In this document: positions 15,641-24,307 of the stretch, one piece after another
Numbering within the stretch: position 1 is the stretch's first letter
Layout: each line of letters opens with the position of its first letter
Source: Methylocystis rosea
Lineage (GTDB): Bacteria > Pseudomonadota > Alphaproteobacteria > Rhizobiales > Beijerinckiaceae
Direction of reading: 5' to 3'
DNA length: 64,000 nt
Assembly: GCF_003855495.1 (NCBI RefSeq)
Contig: NZ_CP034086.1
Location: 310,001 to 374,000, forward strand
Notes under the pieces: generated by a model
Databases searched by the model: none
Told to the model about the DNA's origin: nothing
Seen by the model: only the letters and a program-made list of their open reading frames with translations
Made by a program: the position numbers and the translations under genes

Positions 15641-18195
15641 ACTTTTCTCTTTTTCCGCGTCTTCGGCGTTTCGATCGGCGCCGCCGCTTGACGAAAGCCT
15701 TCCCACGGATCGCTCTGCAGCGACTCGAGGCGCGCGAGGGTTTTCGCGATCGTGAAATAGTCAGGTCCGATCGCCGGACTAAGTTCGTCCCAGGAGAGCG
15801 GGACCGAGACGGCGGCTCCCGGACGAGCGCGCGTGGAGTAGGGCGCGACAGCCGTCGCGCCGCGCTGATTGCGCAGATAGTCGACGAGTATCTTTCCGCG
15901 GCGCTTCGATTTCGTGATCGTTGCAACATATTTGCTCGGGCTGTCATGTGTCATCGCATCGGCGATGCCTTTGGTGAAAGCCTTCACCTCTGGCCATTCC
16001 GCTTTGGGCTTCACGGGCGCCACCACATGAAGGCCCTTTCCGCCGGATGTTTTCACGAAGGCGGCGAGCCCAAGGTCTTGGAGTCGGTCCCGCGTTTCTT
16101 CCGCTGCCGCAATGACGGACTCCCACGCAACCTCTTCGCCGGGATCGAGATCCATGATGATGACGTCAGGACGCTCCCAGTCCGACGCCGTCGAGCCCCA
16201 GGGATGAATTTCCAGGGTCCCGGATTGAACGAGCGCGATCAGGCCGTTGAGATCCTTGATGCTGAGCAAGGGGTCTTCTTCGCCTTTCGGGTCGTCGATG
16301 AGCACGATGTTCGGATCGATGCCCTTCCAGGCATGCTTCTGGAAGAACTTCTCTCCCTCGACGCCGTTGGGGCAACGCAGCAGCGCCAGCGGGCGATTGA
16401 CGATGAAGGGCGCGATATAGCGCCAGATTTCGGCGTAGTAATCGGCGAGGCCCTGTTTGGTGACGCCTTGATCCGGCCAATAGAGCCGATCGGGATGGGT
16501 GAGCCTCACGGCGCTTTGCTCCACTCTCGCCGCTGTCGCCCGCTCAACGGGCGGCGCCTTTTCGCGAACGACGTCGCGCGCGTCCTTATCTTCGCGCAGA
16601 CCGCGAAAGGAGGCGTGCCGAAGATTTTGATCGCCCGTCCAGCCGCGAAATTCCACCTCAGCGACCAGTTCGGGCCGCACGTAGCGTACATTGCGCGCGG
16701 CCTCCGTACTGAGGCGCGCGCCGAAAGGGCTCGAGGAGGTGCGCATGGGATCGAGTCTCGTGAAAAGCTCCTGCGCCATATCGGCCGTAAATCCTGTGCC
16801 AACGCGGCCAACATGGCAAAGCACGCCATTCTGGTAGACGCCAAGCACGAGGGCGCCGATCGCCCGACGCGACACCGTCGACGGCGTATAGCCTGCGACG
16901 ACGAATTCCTGCCGCGCGAAGCATTTGGCCTTTATCCAGCTCTTCACGCGGCCAGAGCGATAGGGCGAATCCCGCAGCTTCGACACCACGCCTTCGAGAC
17001 CGAGCCGACACGCGTGCGACAGCACGACCGCGCCACTGTCCTCAAAGTGAAGGCTCAGACGAACCCTGTCGCCGTTCTCAGCGCCCAAGAGCGCTTCCAG
17101 CAACCTTTTGCGTTCCAGCAAGGTCGCGCCGCGCAGATCGTATCCGTCGAGGCAAAGAAGATCGAAGACCCAATAGACGAAGCGATCGGTCCGCCCTGCG
17201 CTCAGATCGGCCTGCAGCCCAGAGAAATCCGACGCGCCTGAACTCGTCTCGACGACGATTTCGCCGTCGATGAGCGCGGCGCCGAGAGGCAGGGCGCGCA
17301 GCGCTGACGCGACCTCATCGCCGAATTTCTTCGTCCAATCGAGACCGCTGCGTGAGAGCAACCGTACGCGTCCCGCCTCGATGCGCGCCTGCACGCGATA
17401 GCCGTCGAATTTGATTTCGTGAATCCATTCCTTACTCGCCGGCGCGGCGCCGGAACTGGCCTGCATCGGCGCAACGAAATTCGGCAGCGGCGCCTTCTTT
17501 GCGCCCTTGAGACGCGACGGGTCGATGTCCACCGCAGGCGCTTGCGTTGGCGCGACGGCGCTTGTCCTGATTGACCGGGGCGCGGCGGCCTGCTTTGGCG
17601 CGGCGGCTTTTTTCGAGCGCCGCGCCGGCTTGCCGTCTGCCACATCACCGATCGTGCGCCCGGTGTCTACCGAACGCGGCATCTCCTCAAGTATGTCCTC
17701 GTCTTCAGGCGCACGCGCAAATTCGTCCTCGCTTTTGATGAGAAGCCAGTTGTCGTGCTTCTCGCGCGGTTTTCGCGCCATGCGCACGAGATGCCAACGG
17801 CCGCCGAGCTTTTCGCCGCGCAATTCGAAATCGAGGTGGCCCTTGGCATAGCCCTTGTGCGGATCGCCTTCGGGAATCCACACGCCCTTGTCCCATACGA
17901 TCACTTCGCCGGCGCCATATTGGCCTTCCGGAATGACGCCTTCGAAGTCGCGATAGTCGAGAGGGTGGTCCTCGACGTGAACAGCAAGCCGCTTTTCGCC
18001 GGGCACAAGGCTTGGACCTCTGGTGATGGCCCAGCTTTTCAGAACGCCGTCCATCTCTAGGCGAAGATCGTAATGCAGCCGCCTCGCGGCATGTTTCTGT
18101 ATGACGAAGCGGCTGCCGGTCTTTCGCGCGCCTCGCCCCTTCGGCTCGCCCGTCGCCCCAAAATCGCGCTTCCTGCGGTAGTCGGCGAGCGACAT
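15637..18195 (-). CDS. ligD: Multifunctional NHEJ ligase LigD (phosphoesterase-ligase-polymerase)
   Basis: LigD processes, fills and seals double-strand breaks held by Ku. The 852 residues carry three domains in the order phosphoesterase (about 30-150, with HYDLRLEMDG and HVEDHPLDY), linker rich in Ala/Lys (185-235), ATP-dependent ligase (about 240-540, nucleotidyl lysine K262 in EIKFDGYR) and primase-like polymerase (about 560-840, with IIMDLDPGE and SGGKGLHV). It begins six bases after the second ku gene ends, so they form an operon. The stop overlaps that of the first ku gene by four bases. Confidence 0.97.
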   Translation of the reverse strand: MSLADYRRKRDFGATGEPKGRGARKTGSRFVIQKHAARRLHYDLRLEMDGVLKSWAITRGPSLVPGEKRLAVHVEDHPLDYRDFEGVIPEGQYGAGEVIVWDKGVWIPEGDPHKGYAKGHLDFELRGEKLGGRWHLVRMARKPREKHDNWLLIKSEDEFARAPEDEDILEEMPRSVDTGRTIGDVADGKPARRSKKAAAPKQAAAPRSIRTSAVAPTQAPAVDIDPSRLKGAKKAPLPNFVAPMQASSGAAPASKEWIHEIKFDGYRVQARIEAGRVRLLSRSGLDWTKKFGDEVASALRALPLGAALIDGEIVVETSSGASDFSGLQADLSAGRTDRFVYWVFDLLCLDGYDLRGATLLERKRLLEALLGAENGDRVRLSLHFEDSGAVVLSHACRLGLEGVVSKLRDSPYRSGRVKSWIKAKCFARQEFVVAGYTPSTVSRRAIGALVLGVYQNGVLCHVGRVGTGFTADMAQELFTRLDPMRTSSSPFGARLSTEAARNVRYVRPELVAEVEFRGWTGDQNLRHASFRGLREDKDARDVVREKAPPVERATAARVEQSAVRLTHPDRLYWPDQGVTKQGLADYYAEIWRYIAPFIVNRPLALLRCPNGVEGEKFFQKHAWKGIDPNIVLIDDPKGEEDPLLSIKDLNGLIALVQSGTLEIHPWGSTASDWERPDVIIMDLDPGEEVAWESVIAAAEETRDRLQDLGLAAFVKTSGGKGLHVVAPVKPKAEWPEVKAFTKGIADAMTHDSPSKYVATITKSKRRGKILVDYLRNQRGATAVAPYSTRARPGAAVSVPLSWDELSPAIGPDYFTIAKTLARLESLQSDPWEGFRQAAAPIETPKTRKKRKV

Positions 18196-18201
18196 GCGAG
18201 G

Positions 18202-19062
18202 TCAGCTCGCTTTCCGGCGTGTCGCGGCTGTCCTGGTCTTGCGAGGCTGCGCCGTGCGTTTCTTGGGTGCAGCTTTGTCGCTCTGCTCGGAAAGAGCCGC
18301 GCTCTCGCGCAGCGCCTCGAGCAGATTGACGACCTTGGCTTCGCGAGCCTTACGCGGCGGCGCGACTGGCGTGCCTTCGAGCTTCGCTTTTACAAACTCG
18401 GCGAGGACGGCCTCATACCGGTCTTCGAACGTAGATGGGTCGAAGGCGCCCCGCTTGGTGTCGATAATGTGCTTGGCCAGCTGAAGCATTTCGCCCTGAA
18501 CTTTAACCTCGGGCACTTCGTCGAACGCCTGTTGCGCCGAGCGCACCTCATAATCGAAGTTCAGAGTCGTCGCGAGGAGCCCGTCGCCATAAGCGCTGAT
18601 CAGAACGGTGCGCGCGCGCCTGAAGAGCACTGTCTTCGCGAGGGCTGCGACTTTGTTCTTGCGCATACCCTCGCGTATCAGAACGAAAAGTTCGTTCGCG
18701 TCGCTTTGGGAGGGGGAGAGATAGTAGGGCTTGTCGAAATAGACGGCGTCGATTTCGCCGCAATCCAAGAATGTCTCGATGGCCAGAGTTTTGTCGCTCT
18801 TTGGCGTCGCCTGAGCGACTTCCTCCGGTTCGAGAACGACATATTCGTTCTTACCGACCTCATAGCCTTTGACTTGATCGCCGGATTCTACAGGTTCGCC
18901 GGTGTCGCTATCGACAAAGGTCCGTCGCACGCGGTGACCGGTGGATCGGTTGATCGTGTGGAACGCGATCCTGTCAGACGTTGAAGTCGCGGAGTAGAGC
19001 GCCACCGGACAGGTAAGCTCCGCTATCTTCAGAGAGCCCTTCCAGTTCGCTCTTGGCGCCAA
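18202..19062 (-). CDS. ku: Ku protein, non-homologous end joining (copy 2)
   Basis: This second Ku paralog of 286 residues is clearly divergent from copy 1. It starts at a TTG (19062) with AAGAGG upstream and reads (M)APRANWKGSLKIAELTCPVAL. The core is followed by a tail rich in Lys, Arg and Ala (RTAQPRKTRTAATRRKAS). It lies directly upstream of ligD. Rhizobia such as Sinorhizobium carry several ku genes, and different Ku pairs serve different growth phases or stresses. The likely promoter is the sigma-EcfG-type one ahead of the DUF883-type gene, so this copy may be stress-induced with ligD. Confidence 0.95.
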   Translation of the reverse strand: MAPRANWKGSLKIAELTCPVALYSATSTSDRIAFHTINRSTGHRVRRTFVDSDTGEPVESGDQVKGYEVGKNEYVVLEPEEVAQATPKSDKTLAIETFLDCGEIDAVYFDKPYYLSPSQSDANELFVLIREGMRKNKVAALAKTVLFRRARTVLISAYGDGLLATTLNFDYEVRSAQQAFDEVPEVKVQGEMLQLAKHIIDTKRGAFDPSTFEDRYEAVLAEFVKAKLEGTPVAPPRKAREAKVVNLLEALRESAALSEQSDKAAPKKRTAQPRKTRTAATRRKAS

Positions 19063-19108
19063 CGCATACCTCTTACGCTCGCGGGCGAGCTGAACGCTCG
19101 CCCGCTGA

Positions 19109-19606
19109 TTACGCTTCCGGAGACTTCATACTGTCAAGCTTTTCGGAGAGTTTTGACGCAAGCATCAGTCCGACGGCGGCGCCGATGATCAGATGGAGGT
19201 TTGGCGCTACGCGTTCGGCCACGGCTTTCGCCGCGACAGGCGCCATCGAGCCGATGGAGGAGCCGATCGAGCGCACCAAATTTCCATCGGGCTTCAGCAT
19301 CTGATCAAGGAAGGGGAGCTGCGAAAAAATGCTCTGCTCGACTTCTGGTGCTGGAGCTTGAGTTTCCAGCGAGGCTGATTCCTTAGTCGCGAGATAGACA
19401 ACGAGCGCCGCAAAGAGAAAGGCTCCGGCGATGACGAGGTTGCCGGCAATTTCTCCCCAAGTCCTCATGGCGTAAGCGTGGGCGGCGGCCGTTGCGAAGC
19501 CGAGCGCGAGCAGCGCGAGGGTCGCGACGATGGCGAGACGCGACGCGCCTCGCGTCGCGTTCGCGATACTCTCGTCAACCCGATGGAATAGCGGATCCAG
19601 CATCAT
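19109..19606 (-). CDS. Small membrane protein in the stress/NHEJ operon
   Basis: From the ATG at 19606 the product is 165 residues (an ATG one codon later also fits). It has two clear membrane segments (about 21-48, AIVATLALLALGFATAAA, and 55-75, NLVIAGAFLFAALVVYLA) and a hydrophobic C-terminal helix (LHLIIGAAVGLMLA). I recognise no family beyond a general likeness to small holin-like or envelope stress proteins. It lies 19 bases after the DUF883-type gene and 46 before ku copy 2, all on the minus strand, so it is probably transcribed with both. Confidence 0.75.
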   Translation of the reverse strand: MMLDPLFHRVDESIANATRGASRLAIVATLALLALGFATAAAHAYAMRTWGEIAGNLVIAGAFLFAALVVYLATKESASLETQAPAPEVEQSIFSQLPFLDQMLKPDGNLVRSIGSSIGSMAPVAAKAVAERVAPNLHLIIGAAVGLMLASKLSEKLDSMKSPEA

Positions 19607-19625
19607 GATCTTGCCCCGCCAGAGA

Positions 19626-19946
19626 TTAGCTGCGGCCCTTCCACATGGCCCCGATGAGAAATCCTCCCGCGACGGCAAGCAGCAGCGCCGTCACCGGCTG
19701 TTCGCGCACCGCGCCTTCGACCGTTGTCTTGAGCCCTTCGCCTGCCGACCTGGCCTTCTCCGCGATTTCCCGGGACTGCTCGCCCACTGTCGTTAAAGCG
19801 GCGTCAGCCCTCTCCATGGTTTCATCGACCTTTGCGCTGACGTCGTCAGCCATCGAGGACGCCTTCGCGGCGGCGTTCGCCGACGCCTTGGTCACGGCGT
19901 CTTGGGCCTCCTGGACCTTGTTCGTGACTTGCGATGTTATGCTCAT
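19626..19946 (-). CDS. DUF883 (ElaB/YqjD-like) inner-membrane stress protein
   Basis: This 106-residue protein has a long Ala-rich amphipathic helix (about 8-78: QEAQDAVTKASANAAAKAS and onward) and a single C-terminal membrane segment (85-101, PVTALLLAVAGGFLIGAMW) ending in KGRS. This is the layout of ElaB/YqjD/DUF883 proteins, tail-anchored and associated with ribosomes or envelope stress in enterobacteria. The ATG at 19946 follows GAAGAGGG. A sigma-EcfG-type promoter at 19988-20012 sits about 40 bases upstream. It is the first gene of a likely operon continuing into the membrane protein, ku copy 2 and ligD. Confidence 0.85.
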   Translation of the reverse strand: MSITSQVTNKVQEAQDAVTKASANAAAKASSMADDVSAKVDETMERADAALTTVGEQSREIAEKARSAGEGLKTTVEGAVREQPVTALLLAVAGGFLIGAMWKGRS

Positions 19947-19987
19947 GCCCTCTTCTCCGCTGTTACTGCCCCGCTGGGCGAAGACTG

Positions 19988-20012
19988 AACTTCCAGATCG
20001 GTTGATTGTTCC
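19988..20012 (-). promoter_or_regulatory. Sigma-EcfG-type promoter of the DUF883-ku-ligD operon
   Basis: On the minus strand GGAAC (20012-20008), 16 bases, then AGTT (19991-19988). The predicted transcription start is about 35 bases before the ATG at 19946. Confidence 0.68.
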
Positions 20013-20035
20013 TCGCCGCGTCCCACTGACGCACG

Positions 20036-21091
20036 CTACTCTGGAAGATTGATCTCGTGCTGAGGGAACACGTGGCTGAAGGTCACTGTTCCGGCGATGA
20101 GCAGAGGCGTCGCGAGAATTGCGCCGACTGGGCCCCAGAGCCATGTCCAGAACACGAGTCCCAGGAAGACTAGTCCGGGATTCAAAGTCAGTCGGCGGCC
20201 GATGACGCTCGGCGATACGACATTGGCCTCTAACGTATCTGCGACGAGAAGAATGAGCGGGGCGACGAGCGCCTGCGAAAGTGATCCGAACGTAGCGAAG
20301 CCGACCAGAAACAATGCGACGTAGATCGCGATCGGGCCGACATAAGGGATAAATTCGAGAGCGAAGGCGACGATGCCCCATAACAGCGGATTTGGAAGGC
20401 CGACAGCAAAAGCGGTCACGGCGACGATGACCGCCAGAACGAGGTTGATGGCGGCCACCACAGCCATATAGCTCTTGAGATCTCGTTCGATGTTGTTGAG
20501 AAGCCGCAGCGTGCGCAACCGCGTTTCCTTGTCATCGAAGATGAAGACAAGGTAGCGGCGCAGCTCCTCTCGTCCGGCCAAGGAGAAGAACAAGGCCGCG
20601 AGAAATACAATCAGCTCGCCGATGGTCGGGGTAAGAAAATTCATCGTTGACTGCAGGATTGCCGCTGCGTCAAGGGAGCCGCCCCCGGTTCGTGCGAATG
20701 TGCTTTGCAGCCGCTCCAGCGAAAACGCCGGGCCAAACGCGGATCGCAGCTTATCGCTGAATGAGGTCAACAGTTCGGGCGCGCGACCAACCCAGTCGAC
20801 GGCGATCGTCGAGCCCTGAACAATCGCTGCATGAATAATCAATAAGGCGCCAAAGACGACCGCAGCTGCAAAAATGCTGGGCGGCAGGCCCCATTTTCGC
20901 AGGGTGGTCACCCACGGCCCGAGCATGAAAGCGAGCACGCCTGCTGAAACGAGCGGCACCAACAGGGTTTGAGCCAGGCTCATCGCCACGGCGAGCATCA
21001 GCACGAACATGCCGATGAGCGCCCATGATGAAATTTTCTGGAGACCGAGCGAGGGTTCCAGCGTCTGGTCTTGGACCGTCTGCGTCGACAA
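20036..21091 (-). CDS. AI-2E family transporter (PerM-like permease)
   Basis: This is a polytopic membrane protein of 351 residues in the AI-2E transporter/PerM superfamily, whose members include exporters of small molecules and ion antiporters. Hydrophobic helices are visible at about 24-52, 65-95, 145-165 and in a C-terminal block of four (about 210-335). The motif FIPYVGPI near 242 is a family hallmark. The first codon is a TTG at 21091 with only a weak ribosome site. Starting later would cut the first helix. A sigma-EcfG-type promoter lies 40-65 bases upstream. The substrate is unknown. Confidence 0.9.
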   Translation of the reverse strand: MSTQTVQDQTLEPSLGLQKISSWALIGMFVLMLAVAMSLAQTLLVPLVSAGVLAFMLGPWVTTLRKWGLPPSIFAAAVVFGALLIIHAAIVQGSTIAVDWVGRAPELLTSFSDKLRSAFGPAFSLERLQSTFARTGGGSLDAAAILQSTMNFLTPTIGELIVFLAALFFSLAGREELRRYLVFIFDDKETRLRTLRLLNNIERDLKSYMAVVAAINLVLAVIVAVTAFAVGLPNPLLWGIVAFALEFIPYVGPIAIYVALFLVGFATFGSLSQALVAPLILLVADTLEANVVSPSVIGRRLTLNPGLVFLGLVFWTWLWGPVGAILATPLLIAGTVTFSHVFPQHEINLPE

Positions 21092-21130
21092 GTTGAGCCC
21101 CGGGAAAGCGCGACAATTCGGCGGAGACGT

Positions 21131-21156
21131 AACTCAACGGCGCTAGCCAATGTTCC
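21131..21156 (-). promoter_or_regulatory. Sigma-EcfG-type promoter of the AI-2E transporter
   Basis: On the minus strand GGAAC (21156-21152), 17 bases, then AGTT (21134-21131), about 40 bases before the TTG at 21091. Confidence 0.6.
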
Positions 21157-21199
21157 ACCGCCGCGCGCCCACTCGCCAGCTGCCGGAGGGCAACCGCTT

Positions 21200-21595
21200 T
21201 TACAATCCCGGAAAGATGTCCTTGCCGTCTTCGGCAAGTTTCGCTTCGCCGATCGACTTTTGAAATTCTCCAACGACGATCTGCGCGAGTCCGGTGAGCG
21301 TGAGATGAGTCGACTGCGTGGCGAGTCCAAGGGTCAACTTGGTCTTGCCCATGGCCTCGTTGGCATAGCCGCGCATCTGATCAGTTGCGCCCGACTGCAC
21401 AATGTTGTCGAGCGCCTCCCACATCGAACCCTTCACTTGGGCGACCGAGTAGCGCGCCCGAGTTGAGCGCTCAAGATCGACAGAGTTTCCCTCTGCGCTC
21501 GCCGTTGGATTCAATGCATCGCCAGAACGGCATTCTTCATCGGCACAGATAATGGGGTCCCCGCCATCTTTAGTTAACGCATCCATCGATCCCAT
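21200..21595 (-). CDS. CsbD-like stress protein (extended)
   Basis: The product is about 131 residues from the ATG at 21595; another ATG at 21586 has AGGAG ten bases upstream and is equally likely. The C-terminal 75 residues resemble two degenerate CsbD repeats (QVKGSMWEALDNIV, then MRGYANEAMGKTKLTLG and IVVGEFQKSIGEAK). The first 50 residues are polar and look disordered. A sigma-EcfG-type promoter lies 50-75 bases upstream. With the CsbD gene at 13693 this makes a second stress protein of the type in the island. The CsbD assignment is by eye and moderate. Confidence 0.6.
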   Translation of the reverse strand: MGSMDALTKDGGDPIICADEECRSGDALNPTASAEGNSVDLERSTRARYSVAQVKGSMWEALDNIVQSGATDQMRGYANEAMGKTKLTLGLATQSTHLTLTGLAQIVVGEFQKSIGEAKLAEDGKDIFPGL

Positions 21596-21645
21596 GCTCC
21601 TAAATCTCAATTCCTGGGTTCGGCCCTGCCGCCCGCCAGGATGAA

Positions 21646-21671
21646 AACTGATTTGCAGGGTTCTATGTTCC
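21646..21671 (-). promoter_or_regulatory. Sigma-EcfG-type promoter of the CsbD-like gene
   Basis: On the minus strand GGAAC (21671-21667), 17 bases, then AGTT (21649-21646), about 50 bases before the ATG at 21595. Confidence 0.6.
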
Positions 21672-21760
21672 GAGGGTTCGCGCAGTCGCGTATTGCGCAG
21701 CTTGAGGCTCGGAGCGGCTGCTAAATAAAAAGCGGCGTAACGAAAATGGCGATGCGCAAT

Positions 21761-22318
21761 TTACTTGAACGGCTTCTCGACGCCTGGCGGCAATGCGACG
21801 TCGAACCCCTGATTGATCGCCGAAAACATCTGATAAAAACCGGACAGGGCGACCAGTTCAACAAACCCTTCGACGCCGAACGCCTTGATGGCTTCGTCCT
21901 GAACGCTCTGCGGAATGTTTCGCCAGGACAAGGTCGACGCCAGCACCGCAGTGACGAGATCATAGGGCGATGAAGCGACGGCGCTTAAGTCTTCGTCTCT
22001 TTCCAGGGCGCTGATCAGCGAGGCTGGAACGCCCGCCGCTTCGGCGTGCTGAACATGATCAGCCCATTCGAAGTCGGCCCCGGTCCGACGCGCGACGAAC
22101 AGCACAACGAATTGATAGACCTCACGGGGAAGATGGCCCTGGAACTTCAAATAATAGCCGAGGTCCTCGATCTTTTCGCAAAGCTGCGGATGGTTCATCA
22201 GGGCGGCGTAGGGACCGCCGAAGCCCGCGCCTTGCGCCTTCCGCCGTTCGACCATGCGGTCGTAGCGCGCACGATCGGCCGGCGACAGCGTTGAAGGATC
22301 AAAAGGCAACTGAGCCAT
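21761..22318 (-). CDS. Carboxymuconolactone decarboxylase-family protein
   Basis: This 185-residue protein resembles the AhpD/carboxymuconolactone decarboxylase-like fold: all-helical, with the motif YQFVVLFVARRTGADFEWADHV around 68-89. The AhpD CxxC redox pair is absent, so peroxidase-reductase activity is unlikely and a decarboxylase or lactonase-like role fits better. The ATG at 22318 lies 14 bases after the stop of the thiamine-diphosphate enzyme, so the two form an operon and probably act on related substrates. The substrate cannot be read from the sequence. Confidence 0.82.
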   Translation of the reverse strand: MAQLPFDPSTLSPADRARYDRMVERRKAQGAGFGGPYAALMNHPQLCEKIEDLGYYLKFQGHLPREVYQFVVLFVARRTGADFEWADHVQHAEAAGVPASLISALERDEDLSAVASSPYDLVTAVLASTLSWRNIPQSVQDEAIKAFGVEGFVELVALSGFYQMFSAINQGFDVALPPGVEKPFK

Positions 22319-22332
22319 CGGCGCCTCCCCGG

Positions 22333-24069
22333 TCACTCGTGGTAGGAATAGGCCGCAATGGCCTCGGCCCAGTCCTTGACCGGCGTCGTGAAGGCCTTGT
22401 CGGCCTTGACGTCGATGAGGCAGGGGCCTTCTCCCTGCAACGCTCTCTCGAATGCGCCGGCAAGATCGCCCGGAGAGCGCACGGTTTCGGCGCGAGAGCC
22501 CAGGGCCTGCGCAAAACCTGCCCAATCGTGATCCGGCAATCGCGTCAATTCGTCGGGCGTTGGACCGAGTCCATGCGCGCGCAACCAAACATTGCCAAGC
22601 GCGGCATTGTTGATGACGACATAGATCACCGGCAGCTGATAGCGCGCCGCGGTCGCGATTTCCATGCCGCCCATGCGCATGCATCCATCGCCCGTGACGA
22701 CCGCCACGCGGCGGTGCGGCTGCGCGCATTGGACGCCGATCGCAGCGCTGATCGCCCAGCCCATCGGGCCGAGATTGGTGGCGGATACGTAGGTCTTGGG
22801 TTCGTAGGCCTCCCAGTAATGGCCGGCGAAAGCGCGATGCGCGCCGGAATCCACCACTAGAACGCCGTCGCGCGGGAATGCCTTTCTGAGTTCGCGGATG
22901 ACGCGCGCCGGATGAATCGGAGCCGCATCGCTCTCGCAGTTTTCCGGATCCTGCAGGCGGGGTTGGGAGCGGATCTCGGACATCCAAGCCGCGCGTGCGG
23001 AGAGCGTCGGTTCGAGAGCCGCGCGTAACTTATCGCTTTGATCGAGCAGATAGCGAAGATAGGCGCCGCAGCTGCCAACGATCCCGCCGTCCTGGACATG
23101 CGTCCCGATTGCGGAGGGCAGCAAATTCACGCAGATCGTTTTGTTGGGTTTGACTTGCAGCGCCCAATGCATCGTGTCGCGCTCATTCAGTCCCGACCCC
23201 AGAATGATCAGCAGATCGAGCGAGGGGTCCATCAAGGCGGCGCGGGAGTGGTGCGTCCCCGCATAGCCGAACACGCCGAGCGAAAGCGGGTGGTCCTCCG
23301 GGAAGACGCCCTTTCCGCGCAGTGTCGTCGCGACGGGAATGCGCCAGGTCTCGGCGAATTCCTTCAGCGCATGGGCGGCGTTCGAGTGTTCGACGCCCGC
23401 GCCGGCCAATATGGCGATCTTGACGGGCGGCTTGCGGCCAGAGCCGCCAAAGAAATGTTCGAGCGACGACTCGGCGGCCGCCATCGACAGCGCGTTGTAA
23501 TCGACCAAGGCCCGATCAATCGGCGTATGGCTGACGAAAATCTCGGCGGCCAGGCAGTCGCCTGGCAATGACAGATGTACGGGCGCAGCGGGACGGGTAC
23601 GAAGATGTAGCAGGGCGTGCTCAAACAGATGCGGCATATTCTTCGGATTGTCGACGGAAGAAGAATAGCGCGTCAGCGGCTTCATGATCGCGACGTCATC
23701 CAGAGTCTGGGGGCTTGCGTCCTGAAATACGCCCAAGCCCTCGAGGACAGTCGCCACTTCGCCGCTCATCAGAAGAAGCGGCGAGCCGTCGGACTGCGCG
23801 GTCGCCACCGCGGTGACCGTATTGGTGAGGCCGGGCCCGCCGATGCAAAGCGCGGCGCCGAAATTTCCGCTCGCGCGTGCGTAGCCGTCCGCCATATAGG
23901 CGGCGCCGCCCTCTTGCGCCGCCACGATCGGCGTCAGCGCCTTCTGTCTTCCCAAGGCGGGAAGAAAGGGATCAACGAGGCCGCCCGGGACCATGAACAC
24001 ATGGTCGAGTCCTTCGCGCGCCAGCGCTTCGAGGATGAAGTCGACCCCTAGGTGCATTCCCAGCTCCAT
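22333..24069 (-). CDS. Thiamine-diphosphate-dependent enzyme, acetolactate synthase-like
   Basis: This is a ThDP enzyme of about 578 residues with the three-domain layout of acetolactate synthase, benzoylformate decarboxylase and oxalyl-CoA decarboxylase. The catalytic glutamate lies in AAQEGGAAYMADGYAR, and the ThDP/Mg motif GDGCMRMGG with a later NN pair (VINNAALGNVW) is intact. I choose the ATG at 24069, which begins MELGMHLGVDFILEAL, since the upstream extension has no domain character. It is not a housekeeping ilvB, as it has no ilvN partner. Instead it is followed by a carboxymuconolactone decarboxylase-like gene, suggesting a 2-keto acid decarboxylation or carboligation step in a small catabolic pathway. 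Confidence 0.88.
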   Translation of the reverse strand: MELGMHLGVDFILEALAREGLDHVFMVPGGLVDPFLPALGRQKALTPIVAAQEGGAAYMADGYARASGNFGAALCIGGPGLTNTVTAVATAQSDGSPLLLMSGEVATVLEGLGVFQDASPQTLDDVAIMKPLTRYSSSVDNPKNMPHLFEHALLHLRTRPAAPVHLSLPGDCLAAEIFVSHTPIDRALVDYNALSMAAAESSLEHFFGGSGRKPPVKIAILAGAGVEHSNAAHALKEFAETWRIPVATTLRGKGVFPEDHPLSLGVFGYAGTHHSRAALMDPSLDLLIILGSGLNERDTMHWALQVKPNKTICVNLLPSAIGTHVQDGGIVGSCGAYLRYLLDQSDKLRAALEPTLSARAAWMSEIRSQPRLQDPENCESDAAPIHPARVIRELRKAFPRDGVLVVDSGAHRAFAGHYWEAYEPKTYVSATNLGPMGWAISAAIGVQCAQPHRRVAVVTGDGCMRMGGMEIATAARYQLPVIYVVINNAALGNVWLRAHGLGPTPDELTRLPDHDWAGFAQALGSRAETVRSPGDLAGAFERALQGEGPCLIDVKADKAFTTPVKDWAEAIAAYSYHE

Positions 24070-24307
24070 TGACGCGTCAGGCGCGCATGAAAAAAGCGCA
24101 TTCGCCAGCACTTCATATAGTCGAGCGCAAGCTCGAGGATCAATGGAGGATTTTGACCGCGACAGGCGCGGCGGGAGCAAGCGCCGTCTTGCGGTAAATC
24201 ACGAACTCGGCCGTCGCCGGAAGTGAATCCGTGCGACCGAGTTCCTATTTATGCTGTCGGCGCTGCTCCAAGGGCCGCGCCGATGCGCTTTTCACAACTT
24301 CGGCTAA

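Noticed and set aside
15688..17241. Long open frame on the plus strand opposite ligD
   Set aside because: LigD domains are all on the minus strand; the plus frame has no family likeness.
24070..24307. Additional sigma-EcfG box before the exonuclease operon
   Set aside because: GTTCC occurs near 24240, but no xGTT core lies at 16-17 bases in either orientation.
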